64,000 nt of DNA from Oceanihabitans sediminis (GTDB lineage Bacteria; Bacteroidota; Bacteroidia; Flavobacteriales; Flavobacteriaceae), in NCBI RefSeq assembly GCF_003337215.1, contig NZ_QPIG01000001.1, positions 1,178,001 to 1,242,000 of the forward strand. The letters run 5' to 3'. Shown one piece after another: positions 26,356-33,809 of the stretch; within the stretch, counting starts at the first letter, position 1; every line of letters starts with the position of its first letter. The notes beneath the pieces were generated by a model that searched no databases, was not told where the DNA came from, and saw nothing but the letters and a program-made list of their open reading frames with translations. Position numbers and translations under genes: made by a program.

Positions 26356-26832
26356 TTATAGCCCTTTTGCAGACTCTATAACTTTCAGCTTTAATCCTTC
26401 TTTATAAGTAACAATCTTATCTAATACACAAGCATCTGATGTTCCTATAATTTGCGCTGCAAGAATTCCGGCATTTTTTGCTCCGTTTAAAGCAACAGTT
26501 GCTACAGGTACTCCTCCTGGCATTTGAAGTATAGATAAAACTGAATCCCAACCATCTATAGAGTTGCTACTTTTTACAGGAACTCCAATAACAGGTAGAG
26601 GAGACAAGGATGCTATCATACCAGGTAAATGCGCTGCACCTCCAGCTCCTGCAATAATTACAGCAATCCCATTTTTATGTGCGTTTTTACCATAATCAAA
26701 CATTTTTTCTGGTGTCCTGTGAGCAGAAACAATGTCTACATCTACAGGTATGTCAAATCCTTTTAAAATGTCTATAGCTTCTTGCATTACAGGAAGGTCG
26801 CTTTTGCTTCCCATGATTATGCCTACTTTCAT
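26356..26832 (-). CDS. purE: N5-carboxyaminoimidazole ribonucleotide mutase
   Basis: Converts N5-CAIR to CAIR in de novo purine synthesis. The protein has 158 residues, full length for class I PurE. It has the mononucleotide-binding GSKSDLPVMQEA (8-19), the catalytic His region SAHRTPEKM (about 40-48) and GAGGAAHLPGM (about 63-73). It lies 25 bases downstream of purK, and the pair supplies the two-step, bicarbonate-using route from AIR to CAIR. The purK promoter at 28085-28092 probably serves both. Confidence 0.98.
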   Translation of the reverse strand: MKVGIIMGSKSDLPVMQEAIDILKGFDIPVDVDIVSAHRTPEKMFDYGKNAHKNGIAVIIAGAGGAAHLPGMIASLSPLPVIGVPVKSSNSIDGWDSVLSILQMPGGVPVATVALNGAKNAGILAAQIIGTSDACVLDKIVTYKEGLKLKVIESAKGL

Positions 26833-26857
26833 ATTATGTTTGTTTTTGTTTGTTGTG

Positions 26858-28018
26858 TTATTGGTTTTTGCTAATTACCTTAATGGTGTTTTTTACTTTC
26901 TCAGCGATTTTACGTGCTTCGTTTATGTCTTCGTTTACTATGGTGACATGGCCCATTTTTCTAAAAGGGCGAGTTTCTTTTTTTCCGTAGATATGCGGAG
27001 TAACACCGTCCATACTCATGATTTCTTCTATGTTTTTATAAACAACGTTTCCGGTATAACCTTCAGCTCCAACTAGATTAACCATAATACCACCGCCTTT
27101 GTTTGCTGTGCTTCCTAGAGGTAAGTTTAAGATGGCTCTAATATGTTGCTCGAACTGTGAAGTGTAATTTGCTTCAATGGTTTGGTGCCCAGAATTATGA
27201 GGTCTTGGCGCTACTTCGTTTATTAATATTTTATCATCTTTTGTTTGAAACATTTCCACTGCTAATAAACCAACGTGTTTAAAAGCTTGTGAAGTTTTTA
27301 ATGCTACTTCTTCCGCTTTTTTAGCAATTTCAGGATCTATTCTAGCTGGACAAATTACATATTCTACTTGATTTGCTTCTGGATGAAATTCCATTTCTAC
27401 TACAGGGAAAGTTTTTACTTCGCCTTTTGCGTTTCTAGAAACAATAACAGCTAATTCGTTTTTAAAAGGAATAAGTTCTTCCGTTATGCATTCTCCTTTA
27501 GGTAAACCGTTTAAATCTTCTAAAGTTCTAACAATTTTCACCCCATTACCATCATATCCAAATTGAGCTGCTTTCCACACAAATGGAAAATGTAAGCCGC
27601 CATTGTTTACAGCATCTTCTATTTCAGATAGGTAAGCAAATCGTGAAAATGGTGCTGTTGGTAAATTGTTGTCTATATAAAATAGTTTCTGTTTCGCTTT
27701 GTTTTGAATAGTGCGCAGTGTTTTTGCAGAAGGATATACCGTAATTCCTTCCTTTTCTAATTTTTCAAGAGCATCTACATTTACGTTTTCAATTTCAATA
27801 GTAAGAACATCTACTTTTTTTCCAAATTGATATACAGTGTCAAAATCTAAAAGGTCTCCTAAATGAAACTCGTTGCTTCCTATTTTGCAAGGAGCATCGT
27901 TGCTTGCATCTAAAACACAAGTGTATATATCGTATTTTCTAGTTTCTGTAAGTAGCATTTTACCTAGTTGTCCGCCACCAAGAATTCCGAGTTTAAAAGA
28001 AGAAGAGAAATAATTCAT
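26858..28018 (-). CDS. purK: N5-carboxyaminoimidazole ribonucleotide synthase
   Basis: ATP-grasp enzyme that carboxylates AIR to N5-CAIR. It has 386 residues, starting at the ATG at 28018 (MNYFSSSF); the TTG at 28033 is rejected. The N-terminal motif is KLGILGGGQLGKML. The ATP-grasp segment has FVWKAAQFGYDGNGVKI and the metal-binding INEVAPRPHNSGHQTIEA. It is the first gene of a purK-purE operon divergent from the hpt-adk gene, so purine synthesis and salvage share one intergenic region. Confidence 0.97.
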   Translation of the reverse strand: MNYFSSSFKLGILGGGQLGKMLLTETRKYDIYTCVLDASNDAPCKIGSNEFHLGDLLDFDTVYQFGKKVDVLTIEIENVNVDALEKLEKEGITVYPSAKTLRTIQNKAKQKLFYIDNNLPTAPFSRFAYLSEIEDAVNNGGLHFPFVWKAAQFGYDGNGVKIVRTLEDLNGLPKGECITEELIPFKNELAVIVSRNAKGEVKTFPVVEMEFHPEANQVEYVICPARIDPEIAKKAEEVALKTSQAFKHVGLLAVEMFQTKDDKILINEVAPRPHNSGHQTIEANYTSQFEQHIRAILNLPLGSTANKGGGIMVNLVGAEGYTGNVVYKNIEEIMSMDGVTPHIYGKKETRPFRKMGHVTIVNEDINEARKIAEKVKNTIKVISKNQ

Positions 28019-28084
28019 AGTATTTATTGTCAAAACAGCAATTTGTTTTTAGTGTGAAATGTATTTTAAAGTTGTTTTATAGTA

Positions 28085-28092
28085 CAAAAATA
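28085..28092 (-). promoter_or_regulatory. -7 promoter element of purK-purE
   Basis: TATTTTTG on the minus strand matches TAnnTTTG perfectly, 66 bases before the purK ATG. Confidence 0.6.
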
Positions 28093-28158
28093 CATTTAAA
28101 ATTAGAATGAGTTTTAAAATCTTCTAGTTTCTAGCTTCTCACTTAAATCTAAAAGAAT

Positions 28159-28166
28159 TATCTTTG
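28159..28166 (+). promoter_or_regulatory. -7 promoter element of hpt-adk
   Basis: TATCTTTG matches TAnnTTTG perfectly, 34 bases before the ATG at 28201. Confidence 0.65.
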
Positions 28167-28200
28167 CAAACAATTAACAAAAAACAAGTTAGTCTTTTAC

Positions 28201-29310
28201 ATGATAAAGTTAGATGATTTATATTTCAAACCATTTATATCTGCTAAAGAGATTGATGCTGCCATACAAAGAATGGTAGATGAGATTGCTGCAGATTTAG
28301 GAGACGAAATCCCTGTATTTGTAGGAATTTTAAATGGTTCCTTTATGCTTGTTAGTGATTTTGTTAAGAAATACCCGAAGCCTTGTGAGGTAACTTTTAT
28401 CAAGTTAGCTTCTTATGAAGGCATAAAATCTTCCGAAGATATCCAAAGATTAATAGGATTGACACAAGATTTAACGGGTCGTACTGTTGTTATTCTTGAA
28501 GATATCATCGATTCAGGAAAAACATTAGCAGAAGTACACCGAATTTTTAAGAACGAAAATGTAAAGTCTTTACTAATAGCTACGCTGTTTCATAAACCAG
28601 AAGCTTATAAGAAAGATTTCAAATTACATTATGTAGGTATTGAGATTCCAGATAGATTTATAGTTGGTTACGGACTAGATTATAATGGATTAGGAAGAGA
28701 TTTGCCGGAAGTATATCAAATTAAAACAACCCAACACATGACAAGTATAGTACTCTTTGGACCTCCAGGAGCTGGAAAAGGAACACAAGCTAATTTTTTA
28801 AAAGAAAAATATAATTTAGTACATATCTCTACAGGAGATGTTTTTAGATTCAATATCAAAAACGAAACTGCATTAGGTATGTTAGCTAAATCTTATATGG
28901 ATAAAGGCGAGTTAGTTCCAGACGAAGTTACTATAGATATGCTTAAAGCGGAAGTAGAGAAAAATGCAGACGCAAAAGGATTTATTTTTGATGGTTTTCC
29001 ACGTACAAACGCACAAGCAGAAGCTTTAGATGCTTTTATGGAAGAGAAAGATTCTCAAATAAATGCTATGGTAGCTTTAGAAGTAGATGACGAAATTTTA
29101 GTAGAAAGATTACTAGAACGCGGAAAAACTAGTGGAAGACCAGATGATGCAGATGAAGACATTATTAGAAACAGAATAAAGCAATACTATAATAAAACAG
29201 CTATTCTTAAAAACTACTATACTGCACAAGATAAATATTATGGAGTAGATGGTGTTGGTAGTATTGAAGAGATAACAGAAAGATTAAACAAAGTAATTGA
29301 TAAGCTATAA
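28201..29310 (+). CDS. Fused hypoxanthine phosphoribosyltransferase - adenylate kinase
   Basis: One 369-residue frame with two complete enzymes. Residues 1-179 are a hypoxanthine phosphoribosyltransferase, with the PRPP-binding VVILEDIIDSGKTL near 97-110; it makes IMP from hypoxanthine. Residues 180-369 are an adenylate kinase: P-loop GPPGAGKGTQ at 187-196, AMP-binding FDGFPRT, and the LID-arginine segment LLERGKTSGRPDDADEDIIRNR. The junction (QIKTTQH-MTSIV) has no stop. An internal in-frame ATG at 28738 could also start a separate Adk. The gene feeds AMP/ADP balance and purine salvage and is divergent from purK. Confidence 0.93.
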   Translation: MIKLDDLYFKPFISAKEIDAAIQRMVDEIAADLGDEIPVFVGILNGSFMLVSDFVKKYPKPCEVTFIKLASYEGIKSSEDIQRLIGLTQDLTGRTVVILEDIIDSGKTLAEVHRIFKNENVKSLLIATLFHKPEAYKKDFKLHYVGIEIPDRFIVGYGLDYNGLGRDLPEVYQIKTTQHMTSIVLFGPPGAGKGTQANFLKEKYNLVHISTGDVFRFNIKNETALGMLAKSYMDKGELVPDEVTIDMLKAEVEKNADAKGFIFDGFPRTNAQAEALDAFMEEKDSQINAMVALEVDDEILVERLLERGKTSGRPDDADEDIIRNRIKQYYNKTAILKNYYTAQDKYYGVDGVGSIEEITERLNKVIDKL

Positions 29311-29410
29311 TTCCTGAAATATATTTAATTATTGAAAAGGAATTTTATGATATCTAAATGTCATAGGCTTTCAATAATAACCAAATCATAAAGATTTAAC
29401 TAATAAGATC

Positions 29411-29424
29411 CCCACGCTTGTGGG
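29411..29424 (+). promoter_or_regulatory. Small GC-rich hairpin just before obg
   Basis: CCCAC-GCTT-GTGGG, a five-bp GC-rich stem with a four-base loop, ends eight bases before the obg ATG in an otherwise AT-rich gap. No T-run follows, so it is not a usual terminator. It may affect ribosome access. Confidence 0.3.
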
Positions 29425-29432
29425 AAGTAAGC

Positions 29433-30431
29433 ATGACTGAAGGAAATTTTGTAGACTATGTAAAAATGCACGTATCTTCTGGTAAAGGAGGTCAAGGTTC
29501 ATCGCATTTACATCGTGAAAAATATTTGGCAAAAGGTGGCCCAGATGGTGGAGATGGAGGTCGTGGTGGTCACGTAATTCTTAAAGGAAACGCTAACTTA
29601 TGGACGCTCTTACACCTAAAATTTAAGAGGCATATTCGCGCCGAACATGGTGGAAATGGATCTAGTGGAAGAAGTTCAGGTTCAGACGGAGAAGATCAAT
29701 ATGTAGAAGTGCCTTTAGGAACTGTAGTTAGAGATACCGAAACCAATGAAGTAATTTTTGAAATCACCGAAGATGGTGAGGAAAGAATAATTGCCGAAGG
29801 GGGTAAAGGTGGTCGTGGTAACTGGCATTTTAAAAGTTCTACAAACCAAACACCTCGTTACGCACAACCTGGAATTCCTAAGGAAGAAAAGGATATTACT
29901 TTAGAACTTAAATTACTTGCAGATGTAGGTTTAGTAGGTTTTCCTAACGCAGGAAAATCAACCTTACTTTCCGTATTAACTTCTGCAAAACCTAAAATTG
30001 CAGATTATGAGTTTACTACTTTAAAACCAAATCTAGGAATTGTAAAGCATAGAGAGTTTCAAACTTTTGTAATGGCAGATATTCCAGGAATTATTGAAGG
30101 AGCTGCAGAAGGAAAAGGCTTAGGGTATTACTTTTTAAGACATATAGAGCGTAACTCCATATTGTTGTTTATGATTCCTGCCGATGCAGAAGACATCAAA
30201 AAACAATATGATATTCTGTTAGACGAATTAAAGCGATACAATCCAGAAATGCTTGACAAAGAGCGCATGATCGCAATTACTAAATGTGATATGTTAGATG
30301 ATGAACTTAAAGCAGAGTTAAAAGAAGAATTAGATAACAATTTGCCAATTGACTATATGTTTATCTCATCTGTAGCACAACAAGGCTTAAAAGAGCTTAA
30401 AGATAGACTTTGGAATATGTTGAACGAATAG
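29433..30431 (+). CDS. obg: Obg-family GTPase (ribosome assembly)
   Basis: Essential GTPase acting in 50S maturation and stress control. It has 332 residues. The N-terminal Gly-rich Obg fold (1-155; [16 protein letters not shown]) precedes a G domain (about 160-330) with G1 [10 protein letters not shown]2/G3 TTLKPNLG and DIPGII, G4 TKCD. The C-terminal OCT domain of Bacillus or E. coli Obg is absent, as is common in Bacteroidetes. The start is ATG 29433; the upstream GTG at 29418 falls inside the hairpin at 29411-29424. The K+ channel gene follows after six bases. Confidence 0.97.
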   Translation: MTEGNFVDYVKMHVSSGKGGQGSSHLHREKYLAKGGPDGGDGGRGGHVILKGNANLWTLLHLKFKRHIRAEHGGNGSSGRSSGSDGEDQYVEVPLGTVVRDTETNEVIFEITEDGEERIIAEGGKGGRGNWHFKSSTNQTPRYAQPGIPKEEKDITLELKLLADVGLVGFPNAGKSTLLSVLTSAKPKIADYEFTTLKPNLGIVKHREFQTFVMADIPGIIEGAAEGKGLGYYFLRHIERNSILLFMIPADAEDIKKQYDILLDELKRYNPEMLDKERMIAITKCDMLDDELKAELKEELDNNLPIDYMFISSVAQQGLKELKDRLWNMLNE

Positions 30432-30437
30432 TTCGTT

Positions 30438-31151
30438 ATGAAGCAACGTATAAAAAACATTGTGGAAATAAATGATAGCAAAGCCAGTAAGTTCTTTGCT
30501 ATCTTTATTCAAGTACTTATTCTAATCTCTATTGTAACTTTTACTTTAGAGACTACACCAAATTTAGAACCAAGAACCTATACTATTATCAATATAATAG
30601 AGGTTTTTTGTGTGCTTGTTTTTACGCTAGAATATCTCTTACGTATTTATGTAACAGAAAGAAAGTTGAAGTTTATTTTTAGTTTCTACGGAATTATTGA
30701 TCTACTAGCTATTTTGCCATTCTATTTAAGCTTTGGTTTCGATTTACGTGCACTAAGGGCTTTACGCTTTTTAAGGCTGTTTAGGGTGTTTAAATTGGTT
30801 CGTTATAATCGAGCGTTAAATCATTTTAGTAGAGCTATAAAGTCTTCTAGAGAAGAAATATTTCTATTTTTATTCATCACATTAATCTTAATATATTTTT
30901 CTGCTGTAGGTATTTACTATTTTGAAAACGAAGCGCAACCAGAGCATTTTGCTTCTATTCTAGATAGTCTTTGGTGGGCAATTATTACATTAACTACCGT
31001 TGGATATGGTGATGTTTATCCAATTACGGCAGGAGGAAAGATATTCACTTTCTTTATCCTTTTAATAGGTTTAGGTATTGTTGCTATTCCTACAGGAATT
31101 ATTTCTTCGGCACTAACTAAATCTGTTGATCCGCACGAAGAAGAAAAGTAA
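30438..31151 (+). CDS. Voltage-gated-type K+ channel (6TM ion transport protein)
   Basis: A 237-residue inner-membrane protein with six predicted helices. An S4-like helix has repeated Arg (DLRALRALRFLRLFRVFKLVRY, about 112-133). The selectivity filter is TTVGYGD near residue 193, and a final S6 (FTFFILLIGLGIVAIPTGI) follows. It is the minimal bacterial Kv form with no cytoplasmic regulatory domain. It starts six bases after obg, so it is probably co-transcribed with it. Confidence 0.93.
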   Translation: MKQRIKNIVEINDSKASKFFAIFIQVLILISIVTFTLETTPNLEPRTYTIINIIEVFCVLVFTLEYLLRIYVTERKLKFIFSFYGIIDLLAILPFYLSFGFDLRALRALRFLRLFRVFKLVRYNRALNHFSRAIKSSREEIFLFLFITLILIYFSAVGIYYFENEAQPEHFASILDSLWWAIITLTTVGYGDVYPITAGGKIFTFFILLIGLGIVAIPTGIISSALTKSVDPHEEEK

Positions 31152-31194
31152 ATCGGCTTTATTCTATAACAGATTCCTTATCTTTAAAATAAAA

Positions 31195-31719
31195 ATGAAA
31201 AAGTTACTTCCTGTAATATTTCTATTTATATGTTTTTCTTGTGGTGTTCGAGTGCATTATGACTACGAGAAAACAACAGACTTCACCCAGTATCAGTCTT
31301 ACAGCTATTTTTTAAATATGAATACAGGCTTAAGCGAACTAGATGCTAAGCGATTGTTTAAAGCTATAGATGAAACTATGGCTCTAAAAGGAATTTCACT
31401 TGCAGAAGATTCTGATTTCATTATAAATATTGAAAGTTCTACTTACCAAGATAACCGAAGTAACTCTACTGTTGGAGTAGGTGTTGGAGGCGGAGGTGGA
31501 AATGTTGGAGGAGGCATTTCTGTAGGAATTCCTATAGGTCAAGCAAATGTTACTAGACAAATTAAATTTGACTTTGTGGATGCTAAAACCAATCAACTTT
31601 TCTGGCAAGCCATAAGTGAAGGTAGTTTTAACCCTAATGCAACACCAGAAAAGCGAGAAGCTGCTTTACAATCTGTAGTTGAAAAAGTGATGAAAAACTA
31701 CCCTCCGGTAGCTAAGTGA
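31195..31719 (+). CDS. DUF4136 lipoprotein
   Basis: A 174-residue lipoprotein. The signal MKKLLPVIFLFICFSCG ends in a lipobox Cys, followed by the DUF4136 body (YEKTTDFTQYQSYSYF, then FDFVDAKTNQLFWQAISEG near 125-143). A Gly/Val-rich stretch (VGVGVGGGGGNVGGG, about 88-102) sits in the middle. The frame is open from 31126, overlapping the channel gene, but the lipobox fixes the ATG at 31195. Role unknown, probably anchored in an envelope membrane. Confidence 0.88.
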   Translation: MKKLLPVIFLFICFSCGVRVHYDYEKTTDFTQYQSYSYFLNMNTGLSELDAKRLFKAIDETMALKGISLAEDSDFIINIESSTYQDNRSNSTVGVGVGGGGGNVGGGISVGIPIGQANVTRQIKFDFVDAKTNQLFWQAISEGSFNPNATPEKREAALQSVVEKVMKNYPPVAK

Positions 31720-31721
31720 TT

Positions 31722-33116
31722 CTAGTTTTTAACTAACTTTTTAGTTGCAATTAAAACACCTTCTGAGTAAAAGTTTGTAATATATACTCCCTGACTTAAA
31801 GAACTAATGTCTATTTGTGAATTTTGATTGTTCAATAAGTTGACAGTTTGGATACTTCTTCCTTCTATGCTAATTATTTCTACTACAACATCTTTACTTA
31901 AAGAGTTTTCTAACGTAATATTTACGAAATCTCTAGAAGGATTAGGGTACATAGTTAAACTGTAATCATTTTCTTGAATATCATGGACTCCTAAAGTATT
32001 ATCTATAACCCAAGTGACTGTTGAAACATGTGTAGTTTCATGACTATCTATGTTAATTTGTGTGTTAGCATCATGAACAACAACTGTTAGGGTATTATTT
32101 GAATTTTCAACTAAGTCATTTTCCTCAAGAGTAACTGTCTCCGTATTTTCAGCAAGATAGTTGCCATTAAGTGTCCAAGTGGTTTCTAATGTGTTTGTTG
32201 GAAGTGTTTGAATGGTATTTAGTTGAAATTCTATAGGGTAAGTCAATTCACTAATAGTATTTTCTGCCGGAGTATAAGAATCTATAGGAGAAACTAAGTC
32301 GTGAATTTTTTCAATAATTCTTTCTTTACATACAGCACAAAAGGGATAGTTGTATCCAACATAACGCATTAAGCATGTTTGATGTGGTCTGTACCAAGTA
32401 GCTGATATTCCTGTTGTACCATGCGGATATATTCCAATTCCGTTTACACCCATCCAGTTTTTCCATTTCACGGAATTAGGATTTGTTTCTTGAGTCATAT
32501 TAGCAGCTTCTGCAACTTGATTGTCACCAGGGTAGTATTCATCTTTTAAATCTGCAAATGAATGACCTAGTTCATGAATTGCGATTTCCTCTGCATATTG
32601 ACCGGTAGATGTAATAGGGAATTCTCCACCACTTCCTCCATAATAAGGTGAATTTACTAAAATAAGGGCCTGATCATATTGTGGGAAGTTATTAGCCAAA
32701 ACAGTACTTATAGCTCCTTGATTCATAGTATATAATAATCTATGAATATCATAACTATCATAAGTTGTTCCAAAATGATTATCTACAGTTTGCGTTGGTA
32801 CATTATACTGATTTTCATCATAAGCTGTTCCTGGATGTGAAGCCCCACTTTCTAATGAAGGAACTTTAATAATATAGACATTAAAATAGTTTTCGTAGCT
32901 AGCAAAAGGTTCCTGACCAAACATAGCGTTCATGAAATTGGTAGCGTCTGTTTCGAAGTTCGAAAACTCACTCGATTGATACCCTTCGCTTATTATTACT
33001 AAGTTAATTCTCTTATCATCATCTCCAGATAGCTTTATTGCTTGAACATCATATTGTTGTGAAAAAACTAGATGTAAATTAGATATAAGAAGCAGTAAAA
33101 GTAAAAGTTTTTTCAT
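31722..33116 (-). CDS. Secreted M64 (IgA peptidase-like) metallopeptidase with T9SS sorting domain
   Basis: A 464-residue protein with a signal peptide (MKKLLLLLLLISNLHLVFSQ). The M64 peptidase domain (about 20-270) has the zinc motif HELGH at 181-185 (EIAIHELGHSFADLKDEYYPG). A linker of Ig-like strands follows, then a C-terminal T9SS type A sorting domain (about 390-464; YPNPSRDFVNITL and ISSLSQGVYI). It would be exported and act on proteins outside the cell. Its ATG lies one base after the upstream lipoprotein stop, so the two are coupled. The frame upstream begins only with TTG. Confidence 0.92.
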   Translation of the reverse strand: MKKLLLLLLLISNLHLVFSQQYDVQAIKLSGDDDKRINLVIISEGYQSSEFSNFETDATNFMNAMFGQEPFASYENYFNVYIIKVPSLESGASHPGTAYDENQYNVPTQTVDNHFGTTYDSYDIHRLLYTMNQGAISTVLANNFPQYDQALILVNSPYYGGSGGEFPITSTGQYAEEIAIHELGHSFADLKDEYYPGDNQVAEAANMTQETNPNSVKWKNWMGVNGIGIYPHGTTGISATWYRPHQTCLMRYVGYNYPFCAVCKERIIEKIHDLVSPIDSYTPAENTISELTYPIEFQLNTIQTLPTNTLETTWTLNGNYLAENTETVTLEENDLVENSNNTLTVVVHDANTQINIDSHETTHVSTVTWVIDNTLGVHDIQENDYSLTMYPNPSRDFVNITLENSLSKDVVVEIISIEGRSIQTVNLLNNQNSQIDISSLSQGVYITNFYSEGVLIATKKLVKN

Positions 33117-33117
33117 G

Positions 33118-33612
33118 TTATTCAATTTTTGTAGTAATGTGTGTTTTTGGTTTGTTTTCTGTTAGCTCTTTAAATACAATATATTTAGTCTGTGGCTGAA
33201 GTTGTAATCTTATATGAAATTGTACAGTATCTAAATCTATTGTTTTCTTTTCAAATTCACCATGATCGTTAATGAATTCAAATGTTTTAATTAAAGGGTT
33301 TTTAATATACTGTGTATCTATTTCTTTCAGGTCTTTGTCAAGAATAAAATATTGTAAATCTCCTGGTTGTGTGTTTTCTACAATTGTAGGCTTTTCTTTT
33401 AACCTACCTTCTGCAGTAATTTGATTTATTAAGTTAATTTTTTTTTCTCCATTAGTACTTTTAGAAAGTTCGTAATTAAGAAAAAGAAGTTTTGGTGGAG
33501 TGTTTACAGTAGGCTCTTCTGAAATCGCTTTTTGATTCGAAGCACAAGAAAGAAAACTAAACAGTAAAACTATAACAATGCTCACTTTGTAACTTAACTT
33601 CGAAAATAGCAT
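33118..33612 (-). CDS. Lipoprotein of unknown function, partner of the M64 peptidase
   Basis: A 164-residue lipoprotein starting at the ATG at 33612 (MLFSKLSYKVSIVIVLLF), with the lipobox FLSC at about residues 22-25. The body has no domain I recognise. It lies upstream of the M64 gene with one base between them and shares the TAACTTTG promoter at 33643-33650. It may be an inhibitor, chaperone or anchor of the peptidase; that is inference from position only. Confidence 0.7.
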   Translation of the reverse strand: MLFSKLSYKVSIVIVLLFSFLSCASNQKAISEEPTVNTPPKLLFLNYELSKSTNGEKKINLINQITAEGRLKEKPTIVENTQPGDLQYFILDKDLKEIDTQYIKNPLIKTFEFINDHGEFEKKTIDLDTVQFHIRLQLQPQTKYIVFKELTENKPKTHITTKIE

Positions 33613-33626
33613 AAACAAAATATTAA

Positions 33627-33642
33627 CCTGATTATAATCAGG
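33627..33642. promoter_or_regulatory. Perfect 16-bp palindrome (candidate operator)
   Basis: CCTGATTATAATCAGG is a perfect palindrome. It lies immediately downstream of the minus-strand TAACTTTG element, over the expected transcription start of the lipoprotein-M64 unit. This is a common place for repressor binding. Confidence 0.5.
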
Positions 33643-33650
33643 CAAAGTTA
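33643..33650 (-). promoter_or_regulatory. -7 promoter element of the lipoprotein-M64 unit
   Basis: TAACTTTG on the minus strand matches TAnnTTTG perfectly, 30 bases before the ATG at 33612. Confidence 0.65.
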
Positions 33651-33768
33651 AGGAATTAAGTAAGTCAATTCTAAACTAATAATTTAAAAGTAGCTCTAAT
33701 TATATTGCAAATTAAACTGTTTCCATTTACAGCCATATCTTATTTATTTTTGATTTCTATATCCCTAA

Positions 33769-33798
33769 GAAAGCAGAAATCATAAAACTTCTGCTTTC
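33769..33798 (-). terminator. Hairpin after the alpha-2-macroglobulin gene
   Basis: A perfect ten-bp inverted repeat GAAAGCAGAA...TTCTGCTTTC with a ten-base loop, 12 bases beyond the stop. The T run on the minus strand is short, so termination is probable but not certain. Confidence 0.6.
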
Positions 33799-33809
33799 TC
33801 CTGAATTAG

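Noticed and set aside
29411-29424. Hairpin before obg as a terminator or a CRISPR repeat
   Set aside because: No T run follows, it is a single copy, and it lies just before a start codon.
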